This document shows, one piece after another, positions 23,443 to 35,330 of a DNA stretch of 64,000 nt. Position numbers and translations under genes: made by a program. Each line of letters begins with the position of its first letter. The stretch's first letter is position 1. The DNA comes from Linum tenue (lineage: Eukaryota > Streptophyta > Magnoliopsida > Malpighiales > Linaceae): the NCBI GenBank assembly GCA_946122785.1, contig CAMGYJ010000002.1, positions 43,364,495 through 43,428,494 of the forward strand. Direction: 5' to 3'. A model generated the notes under the pieces. The model was not told the origin of the DNA. It saw only the letters and a program-made list of their open reading frames with translations, and did no database searches.

Positions 23443-25989
23443 ATGGCGGAGAAGGGTTTGATGGGTTTGTTGCCGCTGGTGGTCATGGTTCTGGTCCAAG
23501 TTGGGTACGCCGGAATGAACGTCATAGCCAAGGTGGCCATGAACGCCGGAATGCAGCCGCTCGTCCTCGTCGCTTACCGGCAGATCTTCGCCACCGTCGC
23601 TCTCGCACCCTTGGCTTTCTACCTTGAGAGGTATACATAACATAACGTCGATCTCTACTGGCTTTTTCTGACGCATGCATGAATCTATATAGTATTATCT
23701 TTTTATAAGTAAAAAATAAAAATGGTGGCTAGCTAGCTTTTCTCTCTCGTTATATCAGAATTAACCCGCCGTGGGTGGTTGCTTACTTTCTTACGTACCA
23801 TGCACTAGCCTTTTTGCTTCCTTTTGGAATGGTTTGTTTGTTTGTTTGTTGGGTTTCTGGTTTTGTTTTCACATGGCGGTTCGGTTAAAGTGGAAATGAA
23901 TCGACGGTCGGCCTTGAGTTTGGGTTTTCGTACACACTTTCAACAAGGGTTATATTTGGCTGTTTGCCCGGGTTTCGGGTTTGGGTTCGATTAGGTTGAT
24001 CGAACCAACCTGCAAAGAGAGTTACGTTGGAGTAACTGTTGATGGCTACCGCTGAGCTGTCGTTGCTTAGCTAGCTGTGGATGGTATTTTACTCCATCGA
24101 TTTAGGCTGTTAGAGGAGGAAGAGGATTAATTCACGTAAACGTAATGGGAATTTACTGAAATTGGTTGGTTGGCAGGTTTCTTATGAGTTCATCCCCAAA
24201 AAAATGAATATAACAGTTATTAACTTATTATTATGCATGGATGCCACGTGGCAGCTCCCTTCTTCGATCCTCTCCCTGCAGCCAGCTGCTCACCAGGTTC
24301 ATGGAAGCAGGAAGCTGCCCCCTCGCTGTCGTTCCGATTCATTAATTCTTCTTCTTCTTCTTCTTCTTCTTCTTCTTTTTCTTTACTCCACCTACTCTCT
24401 GGGAAGGAGAAATACTGAAACGGCGACGTTTTTTTGGTGTTTACTGATGGTGACCCGTCAAGTAAATCCAGCCAGTAAAAATTCATGAAACTTTTTATAC
24501 GAGTAACCCAATCAGTGAAATCCTACTCTCCTCCCTGACTTCTTACCTCTAGCTTTTCTCCATTTCCCTAGGATAGCAAAGATGCATGCCAGCTCAGCAT
24601 ATTTCATTAGCTACATGATTGAATTGATCAAACTTTAATCGGTAATTAATTGGGTGGTAATTATTATGCAGGAATACCAGGCCAAAAATCACCATCCCTC
24701 TGCTGGTCAACATCTTCTGGTGCTCCCTCACTGGGTAAGATCAGTACTCTCAGTCTCTCACTAATCATCTTAATCACTTACTTAACTTATTTAATTAACC
24801 TCTCCTGGCTTAATCCCAAATCTCAATTGGATTAATCAAAATTTGGGTGGTGGCTGGCAGAGTAACTGGAAACCAGGTCCTCTACTTCATTGGACTGCAA
24901 CTATCAACCCCGACAATCGGCTGCGCACTATCCAACACCCTACCCGCTCTCACCTTCGTCCTCGCTGTCCTCTTCAGGTAATATATAATTAATACAATTA
25001 TAACAAACTCCACCAACAACACTAATTGACCAATTAATAACTAACTACAAATTAAGGAAAACACTAACTAATAATTATCACCTGGTGGCGCGTGCAGGCA
25101 GGAGTCGGTGGGGATCAAGAGGATTTCTGGACAGGCCAAGGTGATGGGCACGATCTGCTGCGTGGGAGGCGCGATGGTGCTTTCGTTCTACCACGGCCAC
25201 ATCATCAAGATCCCCGAATCCGGCATCCACGTCATCGACAGCGCCGCCGGCGGAGCCGGCGCCAGCAGCAGCGCCGCGAGTACCGCGATGTCGTTCCTGG
25301 GCCCGCTGCTGATCATCGGCAGCGCTCTATCATGGGCCCTGTGGTTCGTCCTCCAGGCCCGGGTCAGCGAGTCGTTCCCGGCCCCCTACTCCTGCAGCTG
25401 GCTCATGTGCTTCATGGGCTCGATCCAGTGCGTCCTCATCGCCGCTGGGCCCAATCACCACGTGGCCCAGTGGTCCCTCGCCAACCCGGGCGCCCTCTCC
25501 GCCGCGCTCTACTCGGTAGCAACAACAACTTCATTATTATAATCCTTATTAATTAACCCGCTCGATTAATTAATTTAATTAATTAATCGATTGATTGATT
25601 GGAAAAAAAAACAGGGAGTCGTGTGTTCTGCGCTGGGATTCTCGCTGACGGCGTGGAGCATACAGAAGAGGGGCGCGCTGTACGTGTCGGTTTTCACGCC
25701 GCTGCTGCTCGTGGTGGTGGCTGTGCTGAGCTGGGCCTTCCTCGGGGAGAAGCTGTTCATGGGGACGCTGATAGGGTCGGTGTTCATAATCGGGGGGCTG
25801 TACGCCGTGCTGTGGGGGAAAGATATGGAGGAGAAGCTGGTGGCGGTGGCTCCGCTGGGAGAAGTGGATAAGCACGGAGATCCTGTGTCGACGATGGTGT
25901 TTAATAAGGAGGAACAGGACGTGGAGCTTCAGTTGCCGGCGGCGGCGGGTGGTGGTGGTGGTGATGGCCGTGCAGCAGGGGTGGCCTGA
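23443..25989 (+). CDS. WAT1-related (UMAMIT, EamA/DMT) transporter, five exons
   Basis: Exons are inferred at 23443-23630, 24672-24734, 24861-24977, 25098-25515 and 25615-25989. All have GT-AG introns, and the joined frame is uninterrupted for 386 residues plus TGA. The family are ten-helix membrane proteins of the drug/metabolite transporter superfamily that export amino acids or auxin, on the plasma membrane or tonoplast. Visible family marks are [20 protein letters not shown] in helix 1-2, [20 protein letters not shown] (helix 2, exon 1 end), [30 protein letters not shown] (exon 3), [13 protein letters not shown], and in the second EamA repeat [44 protein letters not shown]. The C-terminal tail is hydrophilic and ends in a Gly/Ala-rich stretch. 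The start is chosen because the first helix follows directly. The exact paralogue and substrate cannot be read from sequence; members of similar length are common. Confidence 0.93.
24346..24377. repeat. (CTT)n microsatellite in intron 1
   Basis: About ten CTT units lie in intron 1 of the WAT1-related gene. A GAA run in the 5' UTR (23424-23442) has the opposite strand sense. Confidence 0.95.
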
Positions 25990-26493
25990 AGAAAAAATAT
26001 ATGGTTAAAAAATGAGTTTCATAACTTGTTGTGGTAGTTTTTGTTTGTCTGTCAAAGTACGTAATGTTAAGCTAGAGCTGGTTTAAGTCGTCATGCTCTA
26101 GCTAAAAGTTTAAGTTGTTTCTTGTATCCGGCTATCTGTTCGTTTTCGTTTCCTTCTTCTGTTTCTTTCGTTTAACAAGTGTAATCTGCGCTCTGTTTTT
26201 GCAATGAAAAAATGTGGAGAATGTGGCCTTTGTTTCGTCTAAACTGCTTGGAAACAGAGTTTTTTTTTTTTTTTTTGTATTGAGTTGGGAGAGACTTGAG
26301 ACAAGACCCTGATGGGTCGAGATGAATGAGACACGACACTGGGCTTTTGGGACTTTTGTACGGGATTTATTAGCCTTGGGCCGGCTCATGGGCTGTTAAC
26401 TGGTATTAGTTTGGGTCCAAACTCCAAACATATTTCATGAATTCCTTTTGTGGTGTAGCCCTACCCCTACTCCAATCCAATACGCAGTTACAC

Positions 26494-26878
26494 CTAGGTT
26501 GTCAAACCGGTTTATGTCAGTGTGCCGGTTTAACAAGTGGAATGGTTCAACCGATGGCACATACCGGTTTGTGCCGATTCATGCCGGTCAATATTACTAA
26601 TAAAATTATAAATACTCATATTTAAACATGACATTTAACGTCAATACCTAAACATTTATATTTGAATCCAACAAATAACATCAATATTTAACTTTTATAC
26701 TCATAAAATAAATAATAAAATAATTTTTATCAATTAAATTCTCTAAAATAAGGTCATTTTACTTAGAGATTCGTATATCGATTATGTCGGTCATACTAGT
26801 GGTGTCACGCCGGTTTTATGACCGGTACCGGTTGAACCTGGTACAACCGGTGGCACGCTGGCCGGCGTGACAACCATG
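26494..26878. mobile_element. hAT-type MITE (385 bp) with 8-bp TSD
   Basis: The ends are CTAGGTTGTCAAACCGG and CCGGCGTGACAACCATG, imperfect inverted repeats sharing GGTTGTCA. The flanks are identical, AGTTACAC at 26486-26493 and 26879-26886. Subterminal regions carry repeated ACCGGTT and GCCGGT words, and the centre is very AT-rich. It lies 0.5 kb past the WAT1-related stop codon. Confidence 0.9.
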
Positions 26879-26886
26879 AGTTACAC

Positions 26887-28059
26887 ACTCCACTTTTTTC
26901 TTTACCATCAACCTGTGTATTAATTATCACTAAGATTCGAGCCCGCCCGTTGGACGGATAGCCAAATACATTGCGTCGATGGCATAAACAACAATAATCT
27001 CCATTATCAATATTATCTTTCTTCTTATCAACAATTCCATCGTCTCCATTATCAAATTCACTGCCTTCAATATTAACAGACACTTCCTCGAAAAAAGGCT
27101 CTTTCGTCTTTTCTCGCATTTCAATGAAATCGAAAGTTTAATTAGAGAATGTTTGCAAACATGACGACGCTGCAAGTATAATGTTATTTCATTCGAGTCA
27201 TTATATATTGTCGATGATTGGTTGTTTCGCTTCTTCTAAACAACGTTATTATTTCAATCACATTGTCCACTACTTCCACTTTTGGATACTCTTCTTCTCC
27301 TACACTTTAGTAAATTCAAAATTTCCATAGTAAAATGTTTGAAAATATGAAACATCACTTTCGCATATGTAAAATTTATAACTTCCAAGTTTTGACATTT
27401 TCTGAGATTCACTCTTTAATCCTTCCTTGTCTTAAAAATTTGTATACTCACTTGCGTGTTCGTGATGTTGAAATAGATGAGTTTGTTGTGAAACTTTCAC
27501 TCCATTCCCTCAATGATAAGGAGGCGCATGTCCTCATTTTGTCTTTATATAGTAATACTTTGTCCAAAACTCGGACCTGGATCAGAAACATATAAAATTA
27601 TAGCAATTGAGATCAACTATTTAAGTCAAACAATTTGTTTTAAATGGTATGATGATTTTTCCTTCAAATGAATGAATTTCAAGTTAAGAATGGATTGCTA
27701 CCTAGTTCATATAGGCTTTTATGTTCTTGTACAATTCAAACTTAAGTACTCGTGGGAGTCTTTTTCGCTTTTGGTGGATAGGTTTAGCATTAAACATAAC
27801 ACTATACCAATTCCTAACTTTGACAACTTTGTGTTGGAAGGAATATAAATTGTTCTACACATTAGAGAAAGACTTAGCATTTTAATATGCATTAGTTGCT
27901 AGGTTGAAATTGATGTTTACTTCCTCTCTAATCTCCACTTTCAATTTGTTGAGCTCTTGTAATTTTTGGTGGGGATTGGGTTTCAATTTTACTCTCCATA
28001 GATGAAATGAGAGGATGATTATCAATTGATTTCATTTTTATTCTCCTTAAATGAAATAA
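26887..28059. other. AT-rich spacer
   Basis: An 86-codon open frame at 27335-27595 has no motif, start context or homologue I recognise. Nothing else is supportable. Confidence 0.4.
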
Positions 28060-28275
28060 GGAGACGATTGTCATAAATCAGTTGATCACAATAACTCGAG
28101 GTCAAACGAAAGCCAACCCATGGGCTTTAAGTTTGCACAAGCCCACCATACCTTGTGCTTTAATCAACTGTTAATATTGTGGGTCCTGGAGATTCGAACA
28201 CATGACCATTTGGCCAAACAAGCTATGATACCATGTCATAAACCAGTTGGCCCCAATAACTCGAGTTGTTAGAAG
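28060..28275 (-). mobile_element. TRIM family A remnant, minus strand
   Basis: On the minus strand a tRNA-iMet primer-like site, TGGTATCATAGCT, occupies 28233-28221. It is preceded by CGAGTTATTGG and a LTR end TTTATGACA. A second LTR piece with CGAGTTATTGTGATCAACTG and TTTATGACA follows at about 28100-28062. The order matches the plus-strand copy at 20508-20730. The internal part is about 110 bases and noncoding. Confidence 0.65.
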
Positions 28276-29549
28276 AATGTTATGTTGTATCTTATACCAC
28301 TCTCTAAAAACGATAACCATTATGTGCGAGAATGACATTTATTATCTTGCCATAGAGAGGAACATTCTCACTACACCCTTGTACCCAAATTGTATATTGG
28401 GCTCAAATTAAAAGTTTAAATAATGCATGTGAAGCTTAAGTTGGACCTCTTTAAGATTCCTTTTTGTTATATAAAGAACACATTCTCTTTCATACTGGAT
28501 TTTGTCAATAATTGTTCAATTCTCCTGAACTATGACTTATGTGAATCAACATATGAAAATATAAGAGGGCAAATAATTTCGTAATGTCGAATAATCATGA
28601 TAATTGAAGTGATAATAAACCGATAAAATTTGTCATTGATGGTCATACCATCAAGAAAACGTTTTGCGCTTCAAATATAGATTGATCAGAGTCAACCACT
28701 TGAATACATATTAAATTGTAAAATGACAAAATTTGACATTGATAAATACTATAGTTACATTAAATGTTTGAAGATGGAATTTGGTCATTGTTTTGTTCAT
28801 CGAATAATTCTCAATTGAGAATTTCTTCAATGCATTGAACCACCTGTCAATTGAACAATTTTTATTGTTATGTAACATCAATTTATCCTCATACCTAACT
28901 ATTTTTACCTACAAAATGATTTGTTTTGTCGTAGTATTATATTATTAAGTATTAGTGGTCTTTGACTTGTAACTTTAATGTAGGTTCATGAGACCTTCAT
29001 AGAGTATACACTAATTTCGCAATCACAATACTCAATCAATGATTGTTTTTCATAATTGACATAAGCAATGTACATTGTTATGTAGAGACACCTAAATAAT
29101 GATTATTGCCTGTTTTTTATGTCAATTAGACACTCGTGTTGAACATTTCAAGCACATATATCATATCCACTCATGATAGTTCAATTATCTAATCATAACT
29201 CATTCACGCAGTGTAGGTTTATAAACTCTCGATGTAAAACGTTATAACTTCATTTCTTAACCATGATGTTCGAATTTATTATTTTATACAATATATATAA
29301 ACCGATGCTTCTCAATTTTTTTATCACTTGATAAGTTTTTTTTATCCGAGTGCAAGGCACTTGACACATCATCGATGATTATCCTTTTGACATGGTCATT
29401 TAGCGTACAATTCATCTTCTTAGAATAATTATAATATTTTAGATTAACTTGGACTAAAATAGGCACGTCTTAATAATTTAGTAACCTTAATCTCAATAAC
29501 TTTAATAATTACCTGATTAATTAATCAAAGCCCATAATACAAAAATATT
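28276..29549. other. AT-rich spacer
   Basis: I see no gene, no clear terminal repeats and no tandem array here. Confidence 0.4.
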
Positions 29550-29611
29550 AATGAGGGGATAAAAGAATGCGACCGATACACGTTTCGGAGAATCGGCCAT
29601 TAATTTCAATT

Positions 29612-30182
29612 TTAGGGGAAATTAGCCTGGTACACACCATAATTGGATATACATATATGGGCGCATTTATTTTTATGAAAACGGGTGACCGAACGGACTG
29701 TAAAGCCACCAACACAGTAAAAAAGGGACCACAGACAAACATCGGGATCGGACAAAGCGATAGAGTGACAACCAGGTGGTAGACAATGCCCCTTATGAGC
29801 TAGACAATCGGCCAAGAAATTAGCTTCTCTATAAACATGATTAATACAGACAGACCAATCCCTCCGTATAAGCTCCTGGAAACGTAGCACGAGACTAGCA
29901 TGGTGATGGGATCAGGTATCCTGAAGGAGTGTAATCGCAATTCATGAGTCCAGCTGAAGCTCGACACACCTTTGACCCGTGTCCCATGCGGGTTCTTACC
30001 CATGCAAAGCTCCCCAAATCTCGGAACGGGTGATGGAACTCCCTCAACAAGCGACCATGCCTGTCTCTAAGCGCCCCTTCTACAGCGGTTAACCCCAATG
30101 GGCTCAGAACTGACCCGTCGGAGTTCACTGTTATCCAACCTATCAGAGCTTGTCTCCACCCAACAGCCACGTATCGACGCAA
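29612..30182 (-). pseudogene. LINE RNase H (RVT_3), broken
   Basis: The N-terminal part (30182-29895) has WITVNSDGSVLSP, which carries the first catalytic Asp of the NxDG motif. After a frame change, 29890-29612 has INHVYREANFLADCLAHKG, the family HxxREANxxAD block. The enzyme would remove RNA from RNA-DNA hybrids. The sequence between the blocks is damaged. Confidence 0.85.
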
Positions 30183-31533
30183 TTCCCACCTTCCCAGTGA
30201 AATAGCTTGGTAAGCTGCCTTGCTCTGCTGCGCAATGACCTCCCAGGCGAGGATCCTTTACGATAACTTGTTGGGTTCTTCCACGATGTCTGAAAAAATG
30301 AAGTCATTCCGTCCAGGCCATAGAAACCAGCAAGTGAAACCAAAGCGGACCTGTTTGGTGGGGTTGGAAAGGAACTCAAGCATCCACTTGTTGAGGGGGT
30401 CGATTGTCGTTAAGGGAGCTCGCTTCTGGGAGAGTGTGATCCCACACGACCCTGGCGTACCTGTAGTGACGCAACACATGGTCAAGACTCGTTGTCGGCG
30501 GAGCATTGAGCACACAGGTCTTGGCTAGTGAGATGTCGTCGTAGTCGCTCGGTATTAGTTAGCAGCCTGTCATGGGCCGCCCACCATAAGAAGTGCCAGA
30601 CCCGGCTAGACCCTGGCCACATCCACTACTTATTCTAGGAGGAATCTGCTTCATCGCCATCCAGTTCTGCCACCAATCTGTACGCCGATTTGAGTGTGAA
30701 ATTTCCTCGTTGCTCCAGATCCCACACCATTTCATCCTCTCCCAAGTCAGCTCGTAGGGGCGGCATTCCCAGTATCGGCAAGATAACAGAATCTGGTAAG
30801 TAGAAACTAATAGTAGAAATATCCCACTCACCTTATTCATTCACCATCTCCGCCACCATTGCATTCGTTGGGAAGCTAGCATCCTGGTTCACGACATGGT
30901 TGGAAAGGATCTCTCCGCTATCCATCCACAATGTATTCCAAAATGAGGTACTCCTTCCATCTCGAAAACTCCACCGCACACCCTCGTTCATCAGACTCCA
31001 AACGCGCCGAATCCCTCGCCACAGGACTGAGCATCGCAATTTCCTGCGTAAACTAATCACCCCGTTAGGACCCTCCCTAAGATATTTTCCGTTAAGACCT
31101 GAACCCATAGTTCATCGGGGTTCCATAGGATGGTCCAGGAAAGCTTGATCAGGAAAGCAGTATTCAGGTCCTGAGCGTTCCTGAGCCCCAATCCTCCCTG
31201 GTCTTTCGGACGGCAGATAGTCTCCCAATTCACTAAATGCATGAGGCGGTGCCCTTGTTGAGATCCCCAGATGAACCCTCGAATACGACGATCCAAGTAG
31301 TCACATATCAAAGCTGGGAGGACAGACGTCTGCATCACATAAGTCGGGATGGCATTAAGCACTAACAGGGCCAAAGTAACCCGTCCCGCTAACGAAAGAT
31401 TCTTCGCCTTCCAACCTGCAAGACGCTTATCAATAATATCAATGAGATAACTGTAAGTATGCTTAGTCACTCTGCCATGTAAGATCAGGACTCCCATGTA
31501 TCTACCAAGGTCCCGTGTCATCGGTATGCCCAT
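30143..31533 (-). pseudogene. LINE post-RT region and zf-RVT domain, broken
   Basis: The region 31533-31057 contains YMGVLILHGRVTKHTYSYLIDIIDKRLAGWKAKNLSLAGR in pieces (family marks YLG, WK, LSLAGR) and later IRGFIWG, NWETICRPKDQGGLG. The region 30515-30258 holds the remnant of the zf-RVT segment ending FLWPGRNDFIF, the counterpart of the IWKRRNxxIF motif. These domains link reverse transcriptase to RNase H in plant L1 elements. Confidence 0.8.
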
Positions 31534-31689
31534 TCCATCACTAATCTCCCGGCAAAGTTAGCGGTCCATATTCTTGGAGAAGTAGATCCAGGACTTCTCT
31601 CTATTCACCATCTCCCCAGACGCATCACAAAACTTGTTCATGCAATTCAGAATCGTCGCAGCATGTGACTGCGAGGCTTCTGCAAAAAG

Positions 31690-32690
31690 AACAATGTCAT
31701 CAGTGAAAAAGATGAGCGAGTTTGGTACCTCCCTTTACCAGCTGAATAGGTTTCCACCGCCTGTTATCCACAGCCTCTCCAATCAGATGGCTTAGGCGCT
31801 CCACACAAAGAGTAAAAAGGTATGGGGATAGTGGACAACCTTGCCACAAACCTCGGGAAGGAGAGAACCTCACGGTCTGTGACCCTTCCCACAAAATCTC
31901 CATAGTCGTGGTTGACACACATGCCATCGTCGCTGCAATAAAACGACTCGGGAGGCCCGCTTGGGTCAGAGTGTCCTTAATGAAGCTCTAGCTCGGCCTG
32001 TCATAAGCTTTCTTCAAATCAAGACCATCTGACCTTTTTTCCCTGTCCTTGTATGCATTGTATGTACCACCTCTTGTAGAATGATAATATTATCCTGAAT
32101 GTGCCACCCCGGTACAAAGCTAGTTTGGGTAGGGGCCATTAGCTTTGTCATGAGAGGCTTTACACGATTGGCCAAGCACTTTGTGAGTGTCTTGTAGGAC
32201 ACGTTACAAAGACTAATAGTGCAAAAGTCAGAAACTCTCTCTGGAGTAGGCTTTTCGGGATAAGCACCATAAGAGTCTCATTGATGGTGCTAATGAGATC
32301 GAGGGTACTAAAACAACCACCCAAGAAAGCACAAAAGCGCGCCCCCACCGTTGTCCAGCATCTCTGGAAGAACAAGGGTTGGAAGCCGTCCTTGCCTGGT
32401 ACCTTCAACGCACACATGTCCTTTACAACCACCATGATCTCATCCTGGGTAAGATCCACATCGAGGGAGTTGGCCAGGTGAATACAGTCCGAGAAGTCAG
32501 CACGAACACTAGTCGAACGGGAGGTGTCCGCCTGGGAAATAGTGTAGAAACACTCCTCACTAAATCGAGCAAATCCCCTGTATCTTCCACCCAATCATCA
32601 TTCCCATTCTTGAGCCTCCGCACCTTATTCCTACTCCGACATCTCAGGGTGGCCAAGTGGAAAAACTTGGTATTCCTGGCTCCCTCCACA
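31690..32690 (-). pseudogene. LINE reverse transcriptase, broken, with FTDD at the active site
   Basis: Recognisable blocks on the minus strand are ALKVPGKDGFQPLFFQRCW, then TKCLANRVKPLM and SFVPGWHIQDNI (32202-32014), then GLWQGCPLSPYLFTLCVERL (31927-31700), then FFTDDIVLFAEAS at about 31715-31675. The family form at the active site is FADD or YADD, so the second position is changed. At least three frame changes separate the blocks. The enzyme is dead. Confidence 0.88.
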
Positions 32691-32946
32691 AACCACTGAA
32701 CTTGAGACTTTTGATACCACAGGACTTCCTCCTCTTTGAGAACGACATGTAAGGCGGCTCGGGTTGTTTATTCCTCCTCAAGTGTAGCTGCCGACGGATG
32801 ATGCTCATTGAGCTCCTCTAGTTTTCGCATGCGCTTCGACAAAGCCTTCTTCTTTTCAAAAATGTTCCCGAAAGTGGGCTAATTATTCCAGTGCCTCAGA
32901 GTTTTAGTAACTCCGAGAGGGATTCTTTGAACTCATTCTCCACAAC

Positions 32947-33729
32947 CTAGCTCTCCTGAAGGTTGCGTTTAAAGTCATCATGGAGGAGCCACGGTGCCAA
33001 GAAACAGAATGGTCTCTCCGCCGCTCCCACTGCCCCCGACTGCTCCATGCTCAACAAGATGGGTCTATGATCAGACTTGAGCTTTTCCATATGTAGGGTA
33101 GAAGTCTCTGGCCAGTGTTGGAGCCATTTGGAGTTGCAGAGAGCTCTGTCGAGCCTCTCGCTTAGTCGCCCACTATTCCAGGTAAAGTGTGGCCTAGTGA
33201 AAGGTACGTCGTGTAAACCAAAATCATCCACACAACTCTTGAACTCCCTATTGTGGCTATAATTAAACTCGGTACCCCCGCTCTTCTCTTGCGGCCCCAA
33301 CATAGCATTAAAATCGCTCCCGAGCAGCCACGGGACAGAGATATCCGTAGCGAGGTGACGAATATCTTCCCAAAGCTTGCGGCGAAAGCTAGGTGTAGGG
33401 ATCCCATAAATAGCCGTAAACCTACCCTCAATCCCTTCCATGAGCTTCAAGAGGAAGTGGACCATATGGCGGGAATCATCCAGCTTGTCTAGCTCCATAT
33501 CCATCAACCGCCAAAGGACTCATATACCACCTCAAAACCCGTTAGCCTCCACGACGAACTTACTATCGAAACTCATCTTACAGATGAATTCTCTAGCAGT
33601 AGCTCCGCTAATCTTGGGTTCCGTGATCACCACTGTATGAGGACGATGGGTCCTGCAAAACTCTTTAAAAACCGTGAGAAAATCTAGGTCAGCCGCACCC
33701 TTACAATTCCAAGCGAAAATGTGTAACAT
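32947..33729 (-). pseudogene. LINE endonuclease (exonuclease-endonuclease-phosphatase fold), frameshifted
   Basis: The N-terminal part (33729-33532) reads MLHIFAWNCKGA with the catalytic Asn, and VVITEPKISG with the catalytic Glu. After a frame change, 33507-32947 has LLGSDFNAM, the SERLDRALCN block and KSDHRPI, which supplies the Asp-His pair. In an active element this enzyme nicks target DNA to prime reverse transcription. All main catalytic residues remain visible, but the frame is interrupted between 33532 and 33507. Confidence 0.88.
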
Positions 33730-33829
33730 AATAAACAGTTAGGCAACAAAAGCACACAAAAAAATGCGAGACAAAGAAATGACTAAAAGGGAAAAGAAAA
33801 CTCCCTCAAAAACCCCGAAGAGGTCGGAA

Positions 33830-34690
33830 TCACGTGCTAACATCCATAGTGGATGTAGCATGCATGTCACCCTCCTTATCTCCCACTACCACATGTTCCT
33901 GGACCACCTGTCGATGTGATCCTCCCTCAACTAGGATCGTGTCATTCCAAACCCTTGTGCGGCCCTCTATCTCACTGAGAAGTGTTTGTGGGAAAGCATT
34001 AAGATTGAGCTGCCGAACTGGACCTCTTGAGTAGTCTTGAGATTTGATGCAGTTCGAAAGAGGTGGGGTGGAGGGAAGCGGTTGACGCGGTCCCCTCTCC
34101 ATAGTAGTCGATTGTTGCTTCTTTTGGTCTCTCCTCTCCACCGCCCGGGAAGTGCCACTCCCTTTCGATGGCTCCCCCCGATCTTTACCTCCATCCATTG
34201 CCACATGGTGTGCCCCTTTTTATACCTGTTCTTGCCTCCTTTCAATCCCTTTGTGATATCTTTACCCGACTTTGGTTCAAGTCGTGTCGTCTCTGTTCCT
34301 TTAGGATCCTCGCCTCCATTCCTCATTGCACCGCTGAGCGTTTCCCAGCCATTTCGGGATGAGTATAAGCTTTTGTTTCCATACCACTTCCTTGCCCTTT
34401 GGACTGTAAGATGGCGTCAACAGTCTCGTCCATATCTCCTTTGTTGGTTGCCTCCAAATTGCATAGAAATGCAGTCAGCTCGTCATTCAGGTCCTCCAGC
34501 GCATCAAACGTTGACTTGATAGCAACAGTGATCTTACTCTCCGATTTTGCTTGGTTGTGAGCCCCATGTCGGCCCTGAGCCCCGATTTCCCCTCGGCACC
34601 TCCTTCTCGTCGCCAGCATCTATGGGCCAAAATCCTCAAAGATCTTTGCCATTTCCTTCTCAATCCTTTTCTTAGAGACTTGGGAGGATA
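33830..34690 (-). pseudogene. LINE ORF1 C-terminal fragments
   Basis: Minus-strand frames contain a lysine-rich SKKRIEKEMAKIFEDFGP stretch, a stop at 34620-34622, then a frame with SKITVAIKSTFDALEDLNDE, and further broken pieces to 33830. The pieces lie directly upstream of the endonuclease, where ORF1 belongs. The DUF4283 and zinc-knuckle parts that would confirm ORF1 are not visible, so identity rests on position. Confidence 0.5.
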
Positions 34691-35330
34691 TCTCGCTACT
34701 CTCCCCAGCGCTGGTAATACAAGAGAAGGAACCCTTGTATATTAGTGTCCACCTAGCCCAATTCGTACGAGGCCTTTTGGGGAGGATACCCAAAAGTAAA
34801 TCAATGCGGACTTGGTTCAAAGCAGACAATATCGTACTAATTGAGCTCCTCAGTTATGACAAATGGTATCAGAGCCTGGTTCGAATCCAGGGCGATGGAC
34901 TTAAGTTTGGTGGGACCCTCATTCGGTGGACATCGAGATTTGAGATCTACGCCTGTTTGGTGGATCCAGGTGAGTTTCACGTTTGTTTGGTGGATCAAAG
35001 GAGGTTCGCATTTGGGAAGCATATTAAAGAGAGTCCTGCATTTGAAAAAAAATCCTTGTACCGAGAAGCCCATCGATTCAAGGTGTTTGGAGGATTAAGA
35101 TAATCGTCGAGGAGAGGACACGAAGTTCGTGGTCCTTGTCTTGAGGGGAGGATTGTTATGGGACAATCCAAGTACCACATCGGTAGTACAAGGGAAGAAA
35201 TCCTTGTATATTATTGTCCACCTAACCCAATTCGTACGAGGCCTTTTGGGAAGGATACCCAAAAGTAAATATGTGCGTGCTTGGCCCAAAGCGGACATTA
35301 TCGTACTAATTGAGGTCCCCAGTTATGACA
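34681..35330 (+). mobile_element. Two-LTR TRIM retrotransposon (family B)
   Basis: Two direct repeats of about 175 bases lie at about 34681-34861 and 35154-35330. They share AATTCGTACGAGGCCTTTTGG, GATACCCAAAAGTAAAT, ATCGTACTAATTGAG and the end AGTTATGACA. The tRNA-iMet primer site TGGTATCAGAGCC starts at 34864, two bases after the first LTR. A polypurine tract, TTGAGGGGAGGAT, precedes the second LTR, which starts TGTTATGGGACAATCC. The internal part of about 290 bases has no coding capacity. The start of the left LTR is diverged, so its exact limit is uncertain. No matching 5-bp flanks were seen. Confidence 0.85.

Larger units (their letters stand above)
29550..34690 (-). mobile_element. Decayed L1-type LINE with RNase H (minus strand)
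   Basis: Read on the minus strand, the order is ORF1 C-terminal part (34690-33830), endonuclease (33729-32947), reverse transcriptase (about 32690-31690), thumb/linker (31533-30830), zf-RVT (about 30520-30260) and RNase H (30182-29612). This is the usual plant L1 layout with a C-terminal RNase H. Frames change and stops occur throughout, so it is inactive. The 5' end abuts a TRIM at 34681-35330. No poly(A) or target duplication could be identified, so the ends are approximate. Confidence 0.9.

Noticed and set aside
24220..24486. Minus-strand frame with a long Glu run
   Set aside because: It is the translation of the CTT microsatellite in intron 1 of the transporter gene.
25092..25556. 154-codon plus-strand frame overlapping the transporter
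   Set aside because: Out-of-frame shadow of exon 4; the exon 4 frame joins exons 3 and 5 at proper splice sites and encodes the EamA repeat.
27335..27595. 86-codon open frame
   Set aside because: No motif, no promoter or splice context, AT-rich composition; length is expected by chance.
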